Shown here: positions 49,294 to 59,727 of the stretch, in pieces | Layout of the letters: the number at the start of each line of letters is the position of its first letter | How positions within the stretch are numbered: the stretch's first letter is position 1 | Source: an uncultured Sutterella sp. | GTDB lineage: Bacteria > Pseudomonadota > Gammaproteobacteria > Burkholderiales > Burkholderiaceae_F | Length of the DNA: 64,000 nucleotides | Assembly: GCA_900538905.1 (NCBI GenBank) | Contig: UPZS01000002.1 | Location: 1-64,000, forward strand | Reading direction: 5' to 3' | Translations under genes and position numbers: made by a program | Notes under the pieces: model-generated | The model's input: only the letters and a program-made list of their open reading frames with translations | Database searches by the model: none | Told to the model about the DNA's origin: nothing

Positions 49294-52200
49294 TCAATTC
49301 CTTGCGTCCGTCCCAATTCCGATGTCCTCGAAGCTGGCCACTGCTGCGTTAAAGATTTCTTCGGGACTTCCCTTCGGTTTCTTTGATTTTTTCGAGGTTG
49401 TCGGCTTTTCGGCAATATCGAACATACCGGCTATGGCCACCACCGCTTCCTTGAGCTTTTTGCAGCTTGTAGCCGCCAGATCGCCGTCTTTGAGCCCCCG
49501 CCAGATCAGGGAAGTTCCATCGCAGGCCGAATCGTCTGCCAGAATCGGTCGGTCCTCCGCATGGCGGTTGACAAGAGCAAGCATGCTTGTCACCACATCC
49601 TGCAGCAACCGTGTCGTATTGCTTGCCCCTTCATCGTCACTGACATGCCAGCGGTAATGGAATGTCCCCTTCGACTCATCCCCGCCAAAGAACACAAAAT
49701 CGATCGGCCTGTGCCCCTTTTTAAAGGCCATCAGATTAACCGCGGCAAACTGCAGGAAAGTCTTCAGCAGGTCGTTGTCGGAAATGCCGATCACTCCGAC
49801 GACGATTTCGTCTTTTTTGTTTTTATAGCCGTCATGGTCAGGCACCGCAAGCGTACTGAACGGTCGATTTCGCATTTCCTCAAACACAAGCCGTCCGCCT
49901 TCAACACGCACGGGCACCCCTGCGTCAGAAAGCATCTCTTCGGTCAGCTTTTCGTGCATCTGACCGAGCACATCCACGAACTTCTCGACCAACAGCCGGC
50001 GTACGCTCTGCTCGCCAATTGTCGGGTCGCAGGAAGCGACCTTCAGGATTTCATCCTCCGTCATCCCTTCGGCAAACGCACTGTCCATACGGCGACGAAC
50101 TTTGCTCCTGAATAAGAAGTCCCTGCTGCCGTATCGCCGGATCGGCGTCGTCTCCGCCTGCTCGTACGAAGCTGAGGTCAAACCGATCAGCTTGAGCGAG
50201 TTGCTTTCGGCGTAAGTAAAGAACTTGACAAGGCTGTCGACCGACAAAGTTGCTCGTCGACTGACGGAAATCGGAGCGTCGGCAAAAGGCTCCTCTTGAG
50301 CCAAATAGCCGCTCTCAACAGCTTTATTGACGGCTGCGGCAAGCGAAGCACTGCGGCAGCGAAGCACTCCCATCTGCGGCAAGAAGCTTTCGGGCGAAGC
50401 AGCCAGTGCCGGCACAGTCTTGGTGAGTTTGCGTTCGATTTCCGTAGGATCGTCGAGCCCCTCGGCCAGAGCTTGCTTCAAATCCTGCAAAACGACCGAA
50501 GGATTGGCAGGCACCGAACCCGAACCGATCGAATACGACACATAGAAATGGCGTTGCGCTGCAAGCAGCAAAGCCAAAAAGACGCCGCGGTTGCTCTCGC
50601 GCGAGTCCCTGTCGCCGCGACGCGCCACGTGAAGTTCCCTGCCGTCGACAACAAGCTTGGCGGCCGTGAGATCAAACTCTTCGCGTCGCGAACTGCCCGG
50701 GAAAGATTCACCGTCGTTGAGTCCGATGACGGCGACACACTTAAACGGCATGCCGACGAAGTCTCCCGTGCGTGCAAACGTGACTCGCCCCGTGGCGCGC
50801 ACCGTCGTCTTGTTCGTACGCATCGTCTTTTCCAGCGCCGAACACCAGGTCTCAAACGTAATTTCCTGAGCGCCGAGCACTTCGGTTGCGCTTTGCGCCA
50901 GCGACGCGGCTCGCAGCACGAAAGCAATCATCTCGGGCGACTTGGCGTATCCCGCAAAGAGCGTGTCGGCAAAGCGACGCGTGGTTTCAAGCCACGCCTC
51001 AGCCATTTGCCGCTCAGGCATTTGGCCGATGTCAAGAAACGCACGCGCCAAGGCCAGCAAGAAGTCAAAGGTCTCGCCATCTTCTTCAGTCCCATCGAAT
51101 CCCCCGAGCTCACATCCGCTCACGGCAAACACATCGTGAGCGACAAGTCCGTCCGACTGTCCCACAAGATTGCCCGCGACCAGGCGTTCGAGAGCACGTT
51201 CAAGCGTGCCTTCATACGCATCGCCCCCTTCGGGCCAAGCCGCAGAACGCGCGATCGCACTTTTGGCGTGCGCCTCGTTAAGTCCCCAGCGGTATCCGGC
51301 TGCCGCAAGCCAGTTGGAGATCAGAGAAACATTGGCGTTGCCCTGAGAACGTGCAGCGGCAAAGGCTGGCATCTCCAACAGTTCGATGAATTCCGTTGCG
51401 GTGGCAGCACCGCCCACAAAACGCATGGCGGCAAGCATGGCGCGCGCGGCGCTGTTGACGTCAAGCTCCGACTGACCGGCTATGTGGTAACTCAGGTACT
51501 CTTCCTCGCTTCTGGCTCCCATCACCGCCGCAATGACGCCAGCCATCGCATCAATGTCCGGCGTCACCACCAAAAAGTCGGACGCCTTGAGCGGTTCGTC
51601 CGTCTTTGCCGAAGCCTCAATCATGGAAGCGATCCAGTCGCACAGCGTCTGCACTTCGCGAACAGCGTTGGGTGCCCGAACGATCAGGAAAGAATCGTCG
51701 TCATCGGCCACCGTTTGGGGTAATGCATTCGGATCGTCTTCAAGCACCGCCTGCTGCAGCGACCCCAAAACATTGTTTTCGCGAGGACGCAGGTAAATAT
51801 CAGCGGACTGCTCGGCTTTAGCCTTGAGTTGGAGCATATCGGCGAGCGCCTCCGCACCCACCGTTTGATTGTGCGGCTCGGTGCGCGGAACCTCAGGCAA
51901 GTCATCCTCCAAAAAGACGGCATCTTCGCCCGTATCCTGAGTTACGAAACAACGTAGACGATCGATCAGGGCGCGGCGCACGGCCGCGTTGCGGTGAAAC
52001 CAGGTAAAGCCGTCTTCTCCCTTGACCGTCGGATCGAACCAAAATGCCGACGAGGGGTTCTGGACATAAAGATAGACGCAACGGCGACGGGATTCAGCCA
52101 ACAACTGCGGCAGAGCCAGAGGAGGCAATTCCCTCGGCATGAAGACGTAAAGCGGATCGATGTTTTTTTCGGATTCGCGCATGCGCTCGAGCCACGTCTC

Positions 52201-52824
52201 GGGAATTTCCAAAAACGTATCGGCCGTGGGCCACAGCTTGGTACCGTCGGCCTTGGTACGGGAACAAAGTTCCAGCCAGAGCGCCTTTTGCCAGGCAAAG
52301 TCCGGGTGTTGCCTCAAAACGGTGGCTTCGCGCGTGGTTCGTTCGACATTGTTGTTTGTCAGACTTTTGCCCGCCCAGTTCCAGAGCCAATCGGCGCGAT
52401 AGGAAAAATAAGTCGAAAAAAGACCGGCGATGCGGCTTACCAACGGCCATAAAGCCGCAGAGGCGTTGTCCTCAATGTATTTTTTAAGGCGCGCGCATTC
52501 GGGCCGTGCAAGGAACGCCTGATCGGTGACGACGGCGTAAATTCCCCACTCGAGCGCTCTCGCACGTCCGCTCACATCGGGAGAGCCGTGGTTCATCCGA
52601 TCGAGCCATGCCTGCGTCGTCACAAAGCGAATACCGCTTGCAATGCCCTGGGCATCGGCCAGAGAACGATTGAGCTCGTCCTTGACGGCTTCGTCCGGCA
52701 CCACCGCTTCGGCGGAGAAAAAGACCGAACGCAAACTTGCTGCCGACTGTCGCCTCAAGATGAGGGCATTCATGAAAAGCGCCTTGAGAACGTCGTAAGA
52801 ATTGCTGAAATACGGATAGATCAC
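49294..52824 (-). CDS. recC: RecBCD subunit gamma RecC
   Basis: Chi-recognition scaffold of RecBCD. 1176 aa. N-terminus IYPYFSNSYDVLKAL matches the usual RecC start (YHSN..DVL); a helicase-like core follows with PDIDAMAGVI and VIGLNDGESFPGS. The GTG at 52824 is chosen because it aligns with the E. coli start and GGTGAG precedes it; TTG at 52836 and GTG at 52833 are alternatives. First gene of recC-recB-recD-ybaK. Confidence 0.94.
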   Translation of the reverse strand: MIYPYFSNSYDVLKALFMNALILRRQSAASLRSVFFSAEAVVPDEAVKDELNRSLADAQGIASGIRFVTTQAWLDRMNHGSPDVSGRARALEWGIYAVVTDQAFLARPECARLKKYIEDNASAALWPLVSRIAGLFSTYFSYRADWLWNWAGKSLTNNNVERTTREATVLRQHPDFAWQKALWLELCSRTKADGTKLWPTADTFLEIPETWLERMRESEKNIDPLYVFMPRELPPLALPQLLAESRRRCVYLYVQNPSSAFWFDPTVKGEDGFTWFHRNAAVRRALIDRLRCFVTQDTGEDAVFLEDDLPEVPRTEPHNQTVGAEALADMLQLKAKAEQSADIYLRPRENNVLGSLQQAVLEDDPNALPQTVADDDDSFLIVRAPNAVREVQTLCDWIASMIEASAKTDEPLKASDFLVVTPDIDAMAGVIAAVMGARSEEEYLSYHIAGQSELDVNSAARAMLAAMRFVGGAATATEFIELLEMPAFAAARSQGNANVSLISNWLAAAGYRWGLNEAHAKSAIARSAAWPEGGDAYEGTLERALERLVAGNLVGQSDGLVAHDVFAVSGCELGGFDGTEEDGETFDFLLALARAFLDIGQMPERQMAEAWLETTRRFADTLFAGYAKSPEMIAFVLRAASLAQSATEVLGAQEITFETWCSALEKTMRTNKTTVRATGRVTFARTGDFVGMPFKCVAVIGLNDGESFPGSSRREEFDLTAAKLVVDGRELHVARRGDRDSRESNRGVFLALLLAAQRHFYVSYSIGSGSVPANPSVVLQDLKQALAEGLDDPTEIERKLTKTVPALAASPESFLPQMGVLRCRSASLAAAVNKAVESGYLAQEEPFADAPISVSRRATLSVDSLVKFFTYAESNSLKLIGLTSASYEQAETTPIRRYGSRDFLFRSKVRRRMDSAFAEGMTEDEILKVASCDPTIGEQSVRRLLVEKFVDVLGQMHEKLTEEMLSDAGVPVRVEGGRLVFEEMRNRPFSTLAVPDHDGYKNKKDEIVVGVIGISDNDLLKTFLQFAAVNLMAFKKGHRPIDFVFFGGDESKGTFHYRWHVSDDEGASNTTRLLQDVVTSMLALVNRHAEDRPILADDSACDGTSLIWRGLKDGDLAATSCKKLKEAVVAIAGMFDIAEKPTTSKKSKKPKGSPEEIFNAAVASFEDIGIGTDARN

Positions 52825-53137
52825 TGCTCTCACCAATCGGGCCTTTGGGCACCACGCTCAAAAAGAGTCGATGCCGCGGCTTTTTTGTTGCAAATCGGCA
52901 ATACGACTGCCGTCGGTTCTCGAATTTTATGCGCGGCCGGCCGCGCGTTGAGCAAGCCGACCGCAGACGTGCGAAAATACGGCTTCAATAAAAATTGGAT
53001 ATACCGCTTGTGTGCCGCGGCATGTTCCACCTGACGGACTGCGCGCGGGTTTTGTTGTGCGTGGAAAACCGATCGGACCCTCGCCTGCGGCGCGACGAGC
53101 AAATGAATTTTGCAAAGTATTCTTTTCTAAACGCGTC
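52825..53137. other. Divergent gap recC-valS, with 16-bp palindrome
   Basis: 313 bases with no gene. A perfect 16-bp palindrome GCGCGGCCGGCCGCGC lies at 52931-52946. The valS start has no clear ribosome-binding site, and no firm promoter or T-box element was recognised. Confidence 0.5.
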
Positions 53138-55975
53138 ATGAGCAATACGAAAGAACTCGCCAAGAGCTTTGAACCCGCCGGCATTGAAGAACGCTGGTAT
53201 CCCGTCTGGGAACAGCGCGGTTATTTCGACGCAGGTCTTGATCCTTCCAAGCCCTCGTTCAGCATCCAGCTGCCTCCGCCCAACATCACGGGCATTCTTC
53301 ACATGGGGCACGCCTTCAACCAAACCGTTATGGATTCGCTCACGCGCTACTACCGCATGTCGGGCTACAACACGATGTGGCTGCCTGGTACCGACCACGC
53401 AGGCATCGCCACGCAGATCGTGGTGGAACGTCTGTTGCAGAAGGAAGGCAAAGACAAGCGCGACATCGGCCGCGACGCATTCGTCGAACGTATCTGGGAG
53501 TGGCAGAAGTTCTCCGGCGGCACAATTCTCAATCAGATGCGCCGCCTGGGCGACAGTCTCGACTGGAAGCGTCTGTACTTCACGATGAACGACAAGCTTT
53601 CGGCCGTCGTTCGCGAAACGTTCGTCCAACTCTACAACGAAGGTCTCATCTACAAGGGCCTGCGTCTGGTCAACTGGGATCCGAAACTGCAGTCGGCTGT
53701 CTCCGATCTTGAAGTCGAAAGCGAAGAAGAAAACGGCCACATGTGGGAAATCCGCTACCCGGCCGTGGATGGTTCCGAAGGCGTCGTGGTTGCCACTACC
53801 CGTCCGGAAACACTCTTCGGCGATCAGGCCGTTGCTGTTCACCCCGACGACGAACGCTACAAGCACCTGGTGGGCAAGATGCTCAAGCTGCCGCTCACCG
53901 ACCGCGAAATTCCCGTTATCGCCGACGAATATGTCGACAAGGATTTCGGTTCGGGCTGCGTGAAGATCACGCCGGCTCACGACTTTAATGACTTTGAAGT
54001 CGGCAAGCGTCACAACCTCGAAATGCTGAGCGTTCTCGACAAGACCGCTCACATGAATGAAAACTGCCCGGCCAAGTACCGCGGCATGGATCGCTACGAA
54101 TGCCGCAAGGCCGCTGTCGAAGACCTCAAAGCGCTCGGCCTTCTGGTCAACATCAAGGCGCATAAGCACATGGTGCCGCGCGTGTCCCGCACGGGCGAAA
54201 TCGTCGAACCGATGCTCTCGGAACAGTGGTACATGGCCATGAGCAAGCCGGCCGGCGAAGGCACCCGTTATCCGGGCAAATCTATCGCCGAAGTCGGTCT
54301 TGAAGCCGTCGAATCGGGCGAAGTCAACATTTTCCCGAAGGAATGGCAAGGCGTTTATCGTCAGTGGCTTGAAAACATTCAGGATTGGTGCATTTCGCGT
54401 CAGCTCTGGTGGGGCCACCGCATTCCGGCTTGGTACGACGAAGCGGGCAACGTCTATGTCGCGCGCAATGAAGAGGAAGCTCAGCAGCAGGCTGGCGAAG
54501 GCGTCAAACTTACTCAAGACGAAGACGTACTCGATACGTGGTTCTCGTCGGCTATGGTTCCCTTCTCCACGATCGGCTGGCCCAATCCGCAGGGCGATGA
54601 AAAGACAGCGTTTAACCTTTACCTGCCCTCTTCCGTGCTGGTGACCGGTTACGACATCATCTTCTTCTGGGTGGCCCGCATGGTTATGATGACCAAGCAC
54701 TTCACCGGCCGCGTCCCCTTCAAGAACGTGTACATCCACGGTTTGGTGCGTGACGCCGAGGGCAAGAAGATGAGCAAGAGCGAGGGCAACACGCTCGATC
54801 CGCTCGACATCATTGAAGGCATTGACCTGGAATCTCTCGTAGCGAAAAATACTCGCGGCCTGCGTCAACCCGAAAAGGCTCCGCAGGTGGAAGCCAAGAC
54901 CCGCAAGAACTACCCCGAAGGCATTGCCGCACACGGTGCCGATGCGCTGCGCTTTACGATGGCCGCTTACGCTACACTCGGCCGTAACGTCAACTTCGAT
55001 ATCAAGCGCTGCGAGGGTTACCGCAACTTCTGCAACAAACTCTGGAACGCTACGCGTTTCGTGCTGATGAATATCGAAGGCAAGGACTGCGGTCTGGGTA
55101 ACGATGCCGGAAAGCCGATGAATCTTTCGATCGTCGACCGTTGGATTCTCGACGAATACAACCGTACGGTTGATGCGGTCCACAAGGGCTTTGCCGAATA
55201 CCGTCTCGACAATGTCGCCAATGCCATCTACAGCTTCGTCTGGAACGAGTTCTGTGACTGGTATCTGGAACTTGCCAAGGTACAAATCAACGGCAGCGAC
55301 GAAGCCGCAGCGCGCGCTACGCGTCATACGCTTGCCACGGTTCTCGAAGGCGTTCTGCGTCTGGCTCACCCGATCATCCCCTTCATCACCGAAGAACTTT
55401 GGCAGAAAGTGTCGGTCGCGGCCGGCGTTCGAGGCGAAGACGAAGAAACGAGCGTCATGATCGCCCCGTACCCGCAGTTTGACGCGGCTCAGCTCGACGA
55501 AGAAGCCCGAGCCAAGACCGCGCTCGTCAAGCAGATGATCGACGCCGTTCGCAATCTCCGCGGAGAAATGAAGCTTGCTCCGTCCGTTCGCGTGCCGCTT
55601 CTCGTCGAAGGCGACGAACAGACCATTGAGGCTATCGGTCCCTACATTGCCTTCCTCGGTCGTCTGTCGGGTGTCGAACACGTCGCCTCGATCGACAAGG
55701 CCAACGAAGGCTCAATCGCTCCGGTTGCCATCGTTCGCGATTTCAAGTTGATGCTCAAGGTTGAAATTGACGTGGCCGCTGAACGCGTCCGCCTCACCAA
55801 GGAAATCGAACGCGTCGACGGCGAAATCGCCAAGTGCAACGCCAAGCTCGGCAACGAACGCTTCGTTGCGCGCGCTCCGGCTGCCGTTGTGGAGCAGGAA
55901 CGCACGCGTCTGGCCAACTTCACGGATTTGGCCTCGAAGCTGCGCGAACAGCTTGCCAAGCTGCCGGCGGCCTAA
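53138..55975 (+). CDS. valS: Valyl-tRNA synthetase
   Basis: Charges tRNA-Val with valine. 945 aa. HIGH-type motif HMGH at 55-58 (within [13 protein letters not shown]), KMSKS at 544-548, editing domain between them, and a C-terminal coiled coil (about 880-945) with the pattern [20 protein letters not shown]. Start ATG 53138 fits the family; an upstream frame from 53012 has no homology. The last gene before an unrecognised protein on the same strand. Confidence 0.98.
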   Translation: MSNTKELAKSFEPAGIEERWYPVWEQRGYFDAGLDPSKPSFSIQLPPPNITGILHMGHAFNQTVMDSLTRYYRMSGYNTMWLPGTDHAGIATQIVVERLLQKEGKDKRDIGRDAFVERIWEWQKFSGGTILNQMRRLGDSLDWKRLYFTMNDKLSAVVRETFVQLYNEGLIYKGLRLVNWDPKLQSAVSDLEVESEEENGHMWEIRYPAVDGSEGVVVATTRPETLFGDQAVAVHPDDERYKHLVGKMLKLPLTDREIPVIADEYVDKDFGSGCVKITPAHDFNDFEVGKRHNLEMLSVLDKTAHMNENCPAKYRGMDRYECRKAAVEDLKALGLLVNIKAHKHMVPRVSRTGEIVEPMLSEQWYMAMSKPAGEGTRYPGKSIAEVGLEAVESGEVNIFPKEWQGVYRQWLENIQDWCISRQLWWGHRIPAWYDEAGNVYVARNEEEAQQQAGEGVKLTQDEDVLDTWFSSAMVPFSTIGWPNPQGDEKTAFNLYLPSSVLVTGYDIIFFWVARMVMMTKHFTGRVPFKNVYIHGLVRDAEGKKMSKSEGNTLDPLDIIEGIDLESLVAKNTRGLRQPEKAPQVEAKTRKNYPEGIAAHGADALRFTMAAYATLGRNVNFDIKRCEGYRNFCNKLWNATRFVLMNIEGKDCGLGNDAGKPMNLSIVDRWILDEYNRTVDAVHKGFAEYRLDNVANAIYSFVWNEFCDWYLELAKVQINGSDEAAARATRHTLATVLEGVLRLAHPIIPFITEELWQKVSVAAGVRGEDEETSVMIAPYPQFDAAQLDEEARAKTALVKQMIDAVRNLRGEMKLAPSVRVPLLVEGDEQTIEAIGPYIAFLGRLSGVEHVASIDKANEGSIAPVAIVRDFKLMLKVEIDVAAERVRLTKEIERVDGEIAKCNAKLGNERFVARAPAAVVEQERTRLANFTDLASKLREQLAKLPAA

Positions 55976-55994
55976 CGCCCGACTGCCACGCACT

Positions 55995-56795
55995 GTGACC
56001 ACTCGTCTGCCTGTCCCGGAGGTCGTCCGAACCCAGGAAAACGCCCTGGGCGGGGTTTTAGTGGTCACTCAGCCCGGGTACGGACCTGAGGAATACTCGT
56101 CCGCACGCCGGGCTTTTTTGTTCGACAAAAGCGTGGATCGAGGCCCCGTTTTAAACCGCTTCGGCGACTGGTTTGAACTGTGGGGCATTGACGTCAAACG
56201 TGTTCGCGGCACCGAAGGCGCCTTCGAGCGAAGCTTCTTCACGCTCGAGTGGCCCGAGGTCCCCGTTTCCGGTCACGGACCCCAGACCGTTCCCCGCATT
56301 GCCGAGCACATCCTTGCGCTGCGCGACAGCATATTGGAGAGGCGTCCTCGCCTTGTGATCTTTCTTTCCTGCTATCTGTGGCAGGCCGTCAATCTGCCTT
56401 CTAGTCTCGAGGTTCTTTCGGACGCGTGCGGTTATCCGCTCGATCATGGCCGACGCATCACCACCGAACGATTGGCCGCCTACGTGCAGAAGTGGTCGAA
56501 GTTGCAGATGCTCGCGTTGCCGCAGCCATCGAAAAACACCACGGAAAAATGCGTGCGCGCCATGGCTCAGGGCGTGCGTCAGGCACTTGAAGCCTGCGCC
56601 ATGCAACCTGAAAACATGCAGGATCCCCTAATGCAGTCGGCGCTTGATTTTCTCTACCTTGATCGCGACAAAACAATCCGCCTGATGGCCGCCGGTCTGC
56701 ACATTCAAAAGGAACGCGCCGCCGCGATTTTCGAAGCGCTGGAAAACCGCGTCTGGATTCAGGACGGCGTCTCGGGCCCCAAACTCAAGCGATAA
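55995..56795 (+). CDS. Hypothetical protein, not recognised
   Basis: 266 aa. No signal peptide or clear membrane segment. It is mixed alpha/beta, with a hydrophobic strand VIFLSCYLWQAVN near the middle and a helical C-terminus (LMAAGLHIQKERAAAIFEALE). I know no family for it. GTG at 55995, 19 bases after valS, is the best start upstream, but GTG at 56061 is an alternative, because a hairpin with a T-tract (56036-56060) separates the two. It ends 6 bases from the lysP stop codon. Confidence 0.7.
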   Translation: MTTRLPVPEVVRTQENALGGVLVVTQPGYGPEEYSSARRAFLFDKSVDRGPVLNRFGDWFELWGIDVKRVRGTEGAFERSFFTLEWPEVPVSGHGPQTVPRIAEHILALRDSILERRPRLVIFLSCYLWQAVNLPSSLEVLSDACGYPLDHGRRITTERLAAYVQKWSKLQMLALPQPSKNTTEKCVRAMAQGVRQALEACAMQPENMQDPLMQSALDFLYLDRDKTIRLMAAGLHIQKERAAAIFEALENRVWIQDGVSGPKLKR

Positions 56796-56801
56796 TTTTT
56801 T

Positions 56802-58286
56802 CTATCGCCGAGCCTTCAATTCGGCAAATCGGGCCGAAAATTCCATGTCCTCATAACGTACGAAGCGATCTTCGGGATGCGTAAGCCGATAACCGAGCCA
56901 GATGCCGACGAAGATCAGAATGCCGATGTAGGTGGCAAGAACTCCAAGCCAATCGCCGTTAAATACGGCTTCGGTGTTTTGTCCCAGCGCTACGACCAGG
57001 CACACCGCAAATGCATAGAGCGTACCCAGCGGAAACACAGGCGATCGGTATGGCAGCAGATTCAGATCGTAACCCTGTTTTTGCATACCTCGGCGAAAGC
57101 GCCAGTGACTCAAGCCGATACCCAGCCAGCACATGAAGCCGCCCATGCCCGTGGTGTTGAGCAGCCACACGTAGACGCTCTGCGTCTGCAGAAAGGTCGT
57201 AAGAAAACACAAAGCCGAAAGAATCGTCACCGCATAGAGAGCATTGCGCGGCACACCGGATGCAGACACTTTGGCAAAAGTGCTCGGCAAGCGTCCTTCT
57301 TGTGCAAGTGTATGTACAAGACGCGTGGCGGCATACATACCAGAATTGCCTGCTGAGAGAACCGTCGTGAGCACCACCACGTTCATCAAAGCCGCGGCCC
57401 ACGGGAAGCCTGCGTTTTCAAAAACGAGCGTAAAAGGACTCAACGCAATGTCGGCGAGATCGTTTTCGAGCAGCCGCGGATCATTGTGCGGGATCAATAG
57501 CCCGATTACAACAATACTCAGCACGTAGAAAAGGATGATGCGCCAGAAGATCGTACGTATAGCGGCCGGAATCGTACGGTCCGGATCCTTCGATTCGCCG
57601 GCAGCCACCCCCACGAGCTCGGTGCCCTGAAAGGAATAGCCGACCACCATTGCCACACCCAGAAATGCAGTAAATCCGCCCACAAAGCTTCCGTCGCCGT
57701 TCAGGTTCCAATTTTTGAGTCCCACGGCATCGTGACCGGGCAGAACGCCGACGGCCAGCATAAAGCCCGTGATGATGAAAGCGACGACGGCGCAAACCTT
57801 AACAGAAGCAAACCAAAACTCCGCCTCGCCGAAACTTTTGGCCGAAAAGAAGTTGATGCAGAACATCACGCCCAGAAACAAAGCGCTCCAGATCCAGCCG
57901 GGGACGTCGGCAAACCAGTACTGCATGATGATCTGCGCGGCCACCAGATCCACAGCCACTGCGATCGCCCAGTTGTAGCTGTAGTTGATGCCCATCGCCA
58001 GACCGAAGCCCTTGTCGACGTATTTTTCGCCGTAAACAGCAAAGGAACCCGAAACCGGCTCAAAAGCCGATAGTTCCGCCAAGGCAGTCATCAAGAAGTA
58101 GACCATCACGCCGATCAGAGCATAAGCGAGCAGCGCTCCGGAGGGACCGGCCTGAGACACGGGGGCACCGGAGGCCAGAAAAAGCCCCGTTCCGATGGAG
58201 CCGCCGAGCGAAAGCATGACGAGGTGCCGAATCGAAAGCGTGCGCTTCAATCCGGCCTGGGCGTGTGCTTGGCGGCTTGACTGCAT
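56802..58286 (-). CDS. lysP: Lysine-specific permease LysP
   Basis: Amino acid/proton symporter of the AAT family (APC superfamily), 494 aa, about twelve hydrophobic segments. Pattern strongly matches LysP: SLGGSIGTGLFLASGAPVSQ, NWAIAVAVDLVAAQ, FSFQGTELVG-type segment GYSFQGTELVGVAAGES, and VLSAGNSGMYAATR. Lysine as substrate also fits the dap/asd genes nearby. ATG with AAGGAG upstream. No terminator seen between it and the convergent gene. Confidence 0.93.
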   Translation of the reverse strand: MQSSRQAHAQAGLKRTLSIRHLVMLSLGGSIGTGLFLASGAPVSQAGPSGALLAYALIGVMVYFLMTALAELSAFEPVSGSFAVYGEKYVDKGFGLAMGINYSYNWAIAVAVDLVAAQIIMQYWFADVPGWIWSALFLGVMFCINFFSAKSFGEAEFWFASVKVCAVVAFIITGFMLAVGVLPGHDAVGLKNWNLNGDGSFVGGFTAFLGVAMVVGYSFQGTELVGVAAGESKDPDRTIPAAIRTIFWRIILFYVLSIVVIGLLIPHNDPRLLENDLADIALSPFTLVFENAGFPWAAALMNVVVLTTVLSAGNSGMYAATRLVHTLAQEGRLPSTFAKVSASGVPRNALYAVTILSALCFLTTFLQTQSVYVWLLNTTGMGGFMCWLGIGLSHWRFRRGMQKQGYDLNLLPYRSPVFPLGTLYAFAVCLVVALGQNTEAVFNGDWLGVLATYIGILIFVGIWLGYRLTHPEDRFVRYEDMEFSARFAELKARR

Positions 58287-58426
58287 GAACGGAAACTCCT
58301 TGGGTGGTTTTGCCGCTCAAAGGATACACGGTCAACTGAAGCATCGTGCCGCCGTTGCAGCTTATTTTGTGGTAATTGCACTCAAAAAGTGCGGCAAATC
58401 CTCACATTCGTCGGCAATCCAAGCCT

Positions 58427-58448
58427 CCTGCTAATTCCTGTTAGCAGG
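58427..58448 (-). promoter_or_regulatory. Hairpin in the lysP leader
   Basis: CCTGCTAA and TTAGCAGG form a perfect 8-bp stem with a 6-base loop about 140 bases before the lysP start. Nearby on the same strand is GGTGCGATCT. The leader of about 190 bases is long for a transport gene and may be regulatory, but it does not clearly match the lysine riboswitch. Confidence 0.4.
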
Positions 58449-58477
58449 TGGAGATCGCACCTTTGTCCCTTCAAAGC

Positions 58478-58514
58478 AAAAAAGGCGCCTGAAGCAAATC
58501 CAAGACGCCTTTTA
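58478..58514 (-). terminator. Terminator of htpX
   Basis: Minus strand: AAAAGGCG pairs with CGCCTTTT around a 17-base loop, followed by TT. It lies 45 bases after the htpX stop codon. Confidence 0.75.
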
Positions 58515-58558
58515 CTATGTTCAGCGGTCCGCTGCTGCGAACCGTTCGATATGCGATA

Positions 58559-59446
58559 TTAGCGACCGTTGCGCAGAGCTGCGATGCGATCCTCGATAGA
58601 AGGATGCGAGGCAAAGAGGCTGCCAATGCCGCCCGAGATACCGAAACCCTTGACGGCCGCAGGCAGTTCGGCAGGCTGCATGGTACCCAAGCGCTGCAAC
58701 GCGCTGATCATGGGTTCGGGGCTGTTCATCACCTGAGCGGCACCCGCATCGGCACGAAATTCACGATAGCGGCTGAAGGCGGCCACAATGATGCCGGCCA
58801 GCAAACCGAAAGCAATGTCGAGCACGATGCTCGTTACGTAGTAGCCAATGCCGGGAGCGTCGTCTTCGTTGCGCAGAATCTGGCGGTCAACAACCCAGCC
58901 GATTAAACGGGACAGGAAAACCACGAACGTATTGGTTACACCCTGAATCAAGGTCATGGTGACCATGTCGCCGTTGGCAACGTGGCTCATTTCGTGAGCC
59001 AAAACGGCTTCCACTTCCTTCTGATTCATCATGCTCAGAAGCCCCGTTGAAACAGCCACCAGAGAACTGTTCTTAGAAGCGCCAGTTGCAAAAGCGTTGG
59101 GTTCGCCTTCATAGATACCGACTTCAGGCATCTGCAGGCCAAGCTTGTCGGCCTGAGCGCGCACGACGCCGACGAGCCACTGTTCCAAACCGGGAGAAGG
59201 ATTATCCGTATTGATCAGCTGAACACCCATGGACATCTTAGCCATGGACTTGCTCATGAAAAGCGAAATAATGGAACCAGCAAAACCCACCACCAGAGCA
59301 AACACAAAGAGTGCGCCCACATTGAGACTCTTTCCGGCCATTTGACCGAAATTGATGCCCGTGAGCATGCTCACAACGGTAAGAATGATGCCGAGCATCA
59401 CCACAACGGCAATGTTCGTAAGAATCAAAAGCGCAATTCGCTTCAT
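58559..59446 (-). CDS. htpX: Membrane zinc protease HtpX
   Basis: Inner-membrane M48 metalloprotease for quality control of membrane proteins. 295 aa. Two N-terminal membrane segments (about 5-30 and 40-65), zinc site HEMSH at 151-155 ([12 protein letters not shown]), two further membrane segments, and the glutamate ligand in [11 protein letters not shown]. Start 59446 (MKRIALLIL) chosen over 59491 because it gives the normal N-terminus. Divergent from darP. Confidence 0.95.
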   Translation of the reverse strand: MKRIALLILTNIAVVVMLGIILTVVSMLTGINFGQMAGKSLNVGALFVFALVVGFAGSIISLFMSKSMAKMSMGVQLINTDNPSPGLEQWLVGVVRAQADKLGLQMPEVGIYEGEPNAFATGASKNSSLVAVSTGLLSMMNQKEVEAVLAHEMSHVANGDMVTMTLIQGVTNTFVVFLSRLIGWVVDRQILRNEDDAPGIGYYVTSIVLDIAFGLLAGIIVAAFSRYREFRADAGAAQVMNSPEPMISALQRLGTMQPAELPAAVKGFGISGGIGSLFASHPSIEDRIAALRNGR

Positions 59447-59588
59447 ATGCTTTCCAATTGACCTTTTATTTTTGACGTATTGTTCACGCAAACAACGAGG
59501 ATTGTCGCGGTTTTACTTGCTCCGAAAGTGTAATGAGGAATGAGAATTTCCTTCGCTTGGAAATGCTGTTTTTATTAACAAATTGTTT

Positions 59589-59617
59589 TTGACACGGTAG
59601 TAGTTACCATTACCGTG
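59589..59617 (+). promoter_or_regulatory. Possible promoter and inverted repeat upstream of darP
   Basis: TTGACA (59589-59594) is a perfect -35 hexamer; TACCGT 16 bases later is a weak -10. The 7-bp inverted repeat CACGGTA (59593-59599) / TACCGTG (59611-59617) covers it and could be an operator. Confidence 0.4.
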
Positions 59618-59727
59618 GAAAGTCCGATCGAGCATTCGGGGCCTTGCGGTACAATCCTCGGGATTTTTCCAAAAGCGCACCGTCCGAAGGGGCTGCGTCT
59701 TTCTTTTGCTACCGCACTTTTTTACTC

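Noticed and set aside
52985..55681. Very long open frame (about 900 codons) on the minus strand opposite valS
   Set aside because: It is antisense to a highly conserved synthetase and shows no family motif; such frames arise from codon bias.
58287..58480. Lysine riboswitch before lysP
   Set aside because: GGTGCGA and a hairpin are present, but the remaining conserved elements of the L-box could not be found; kept only as a finding to test.
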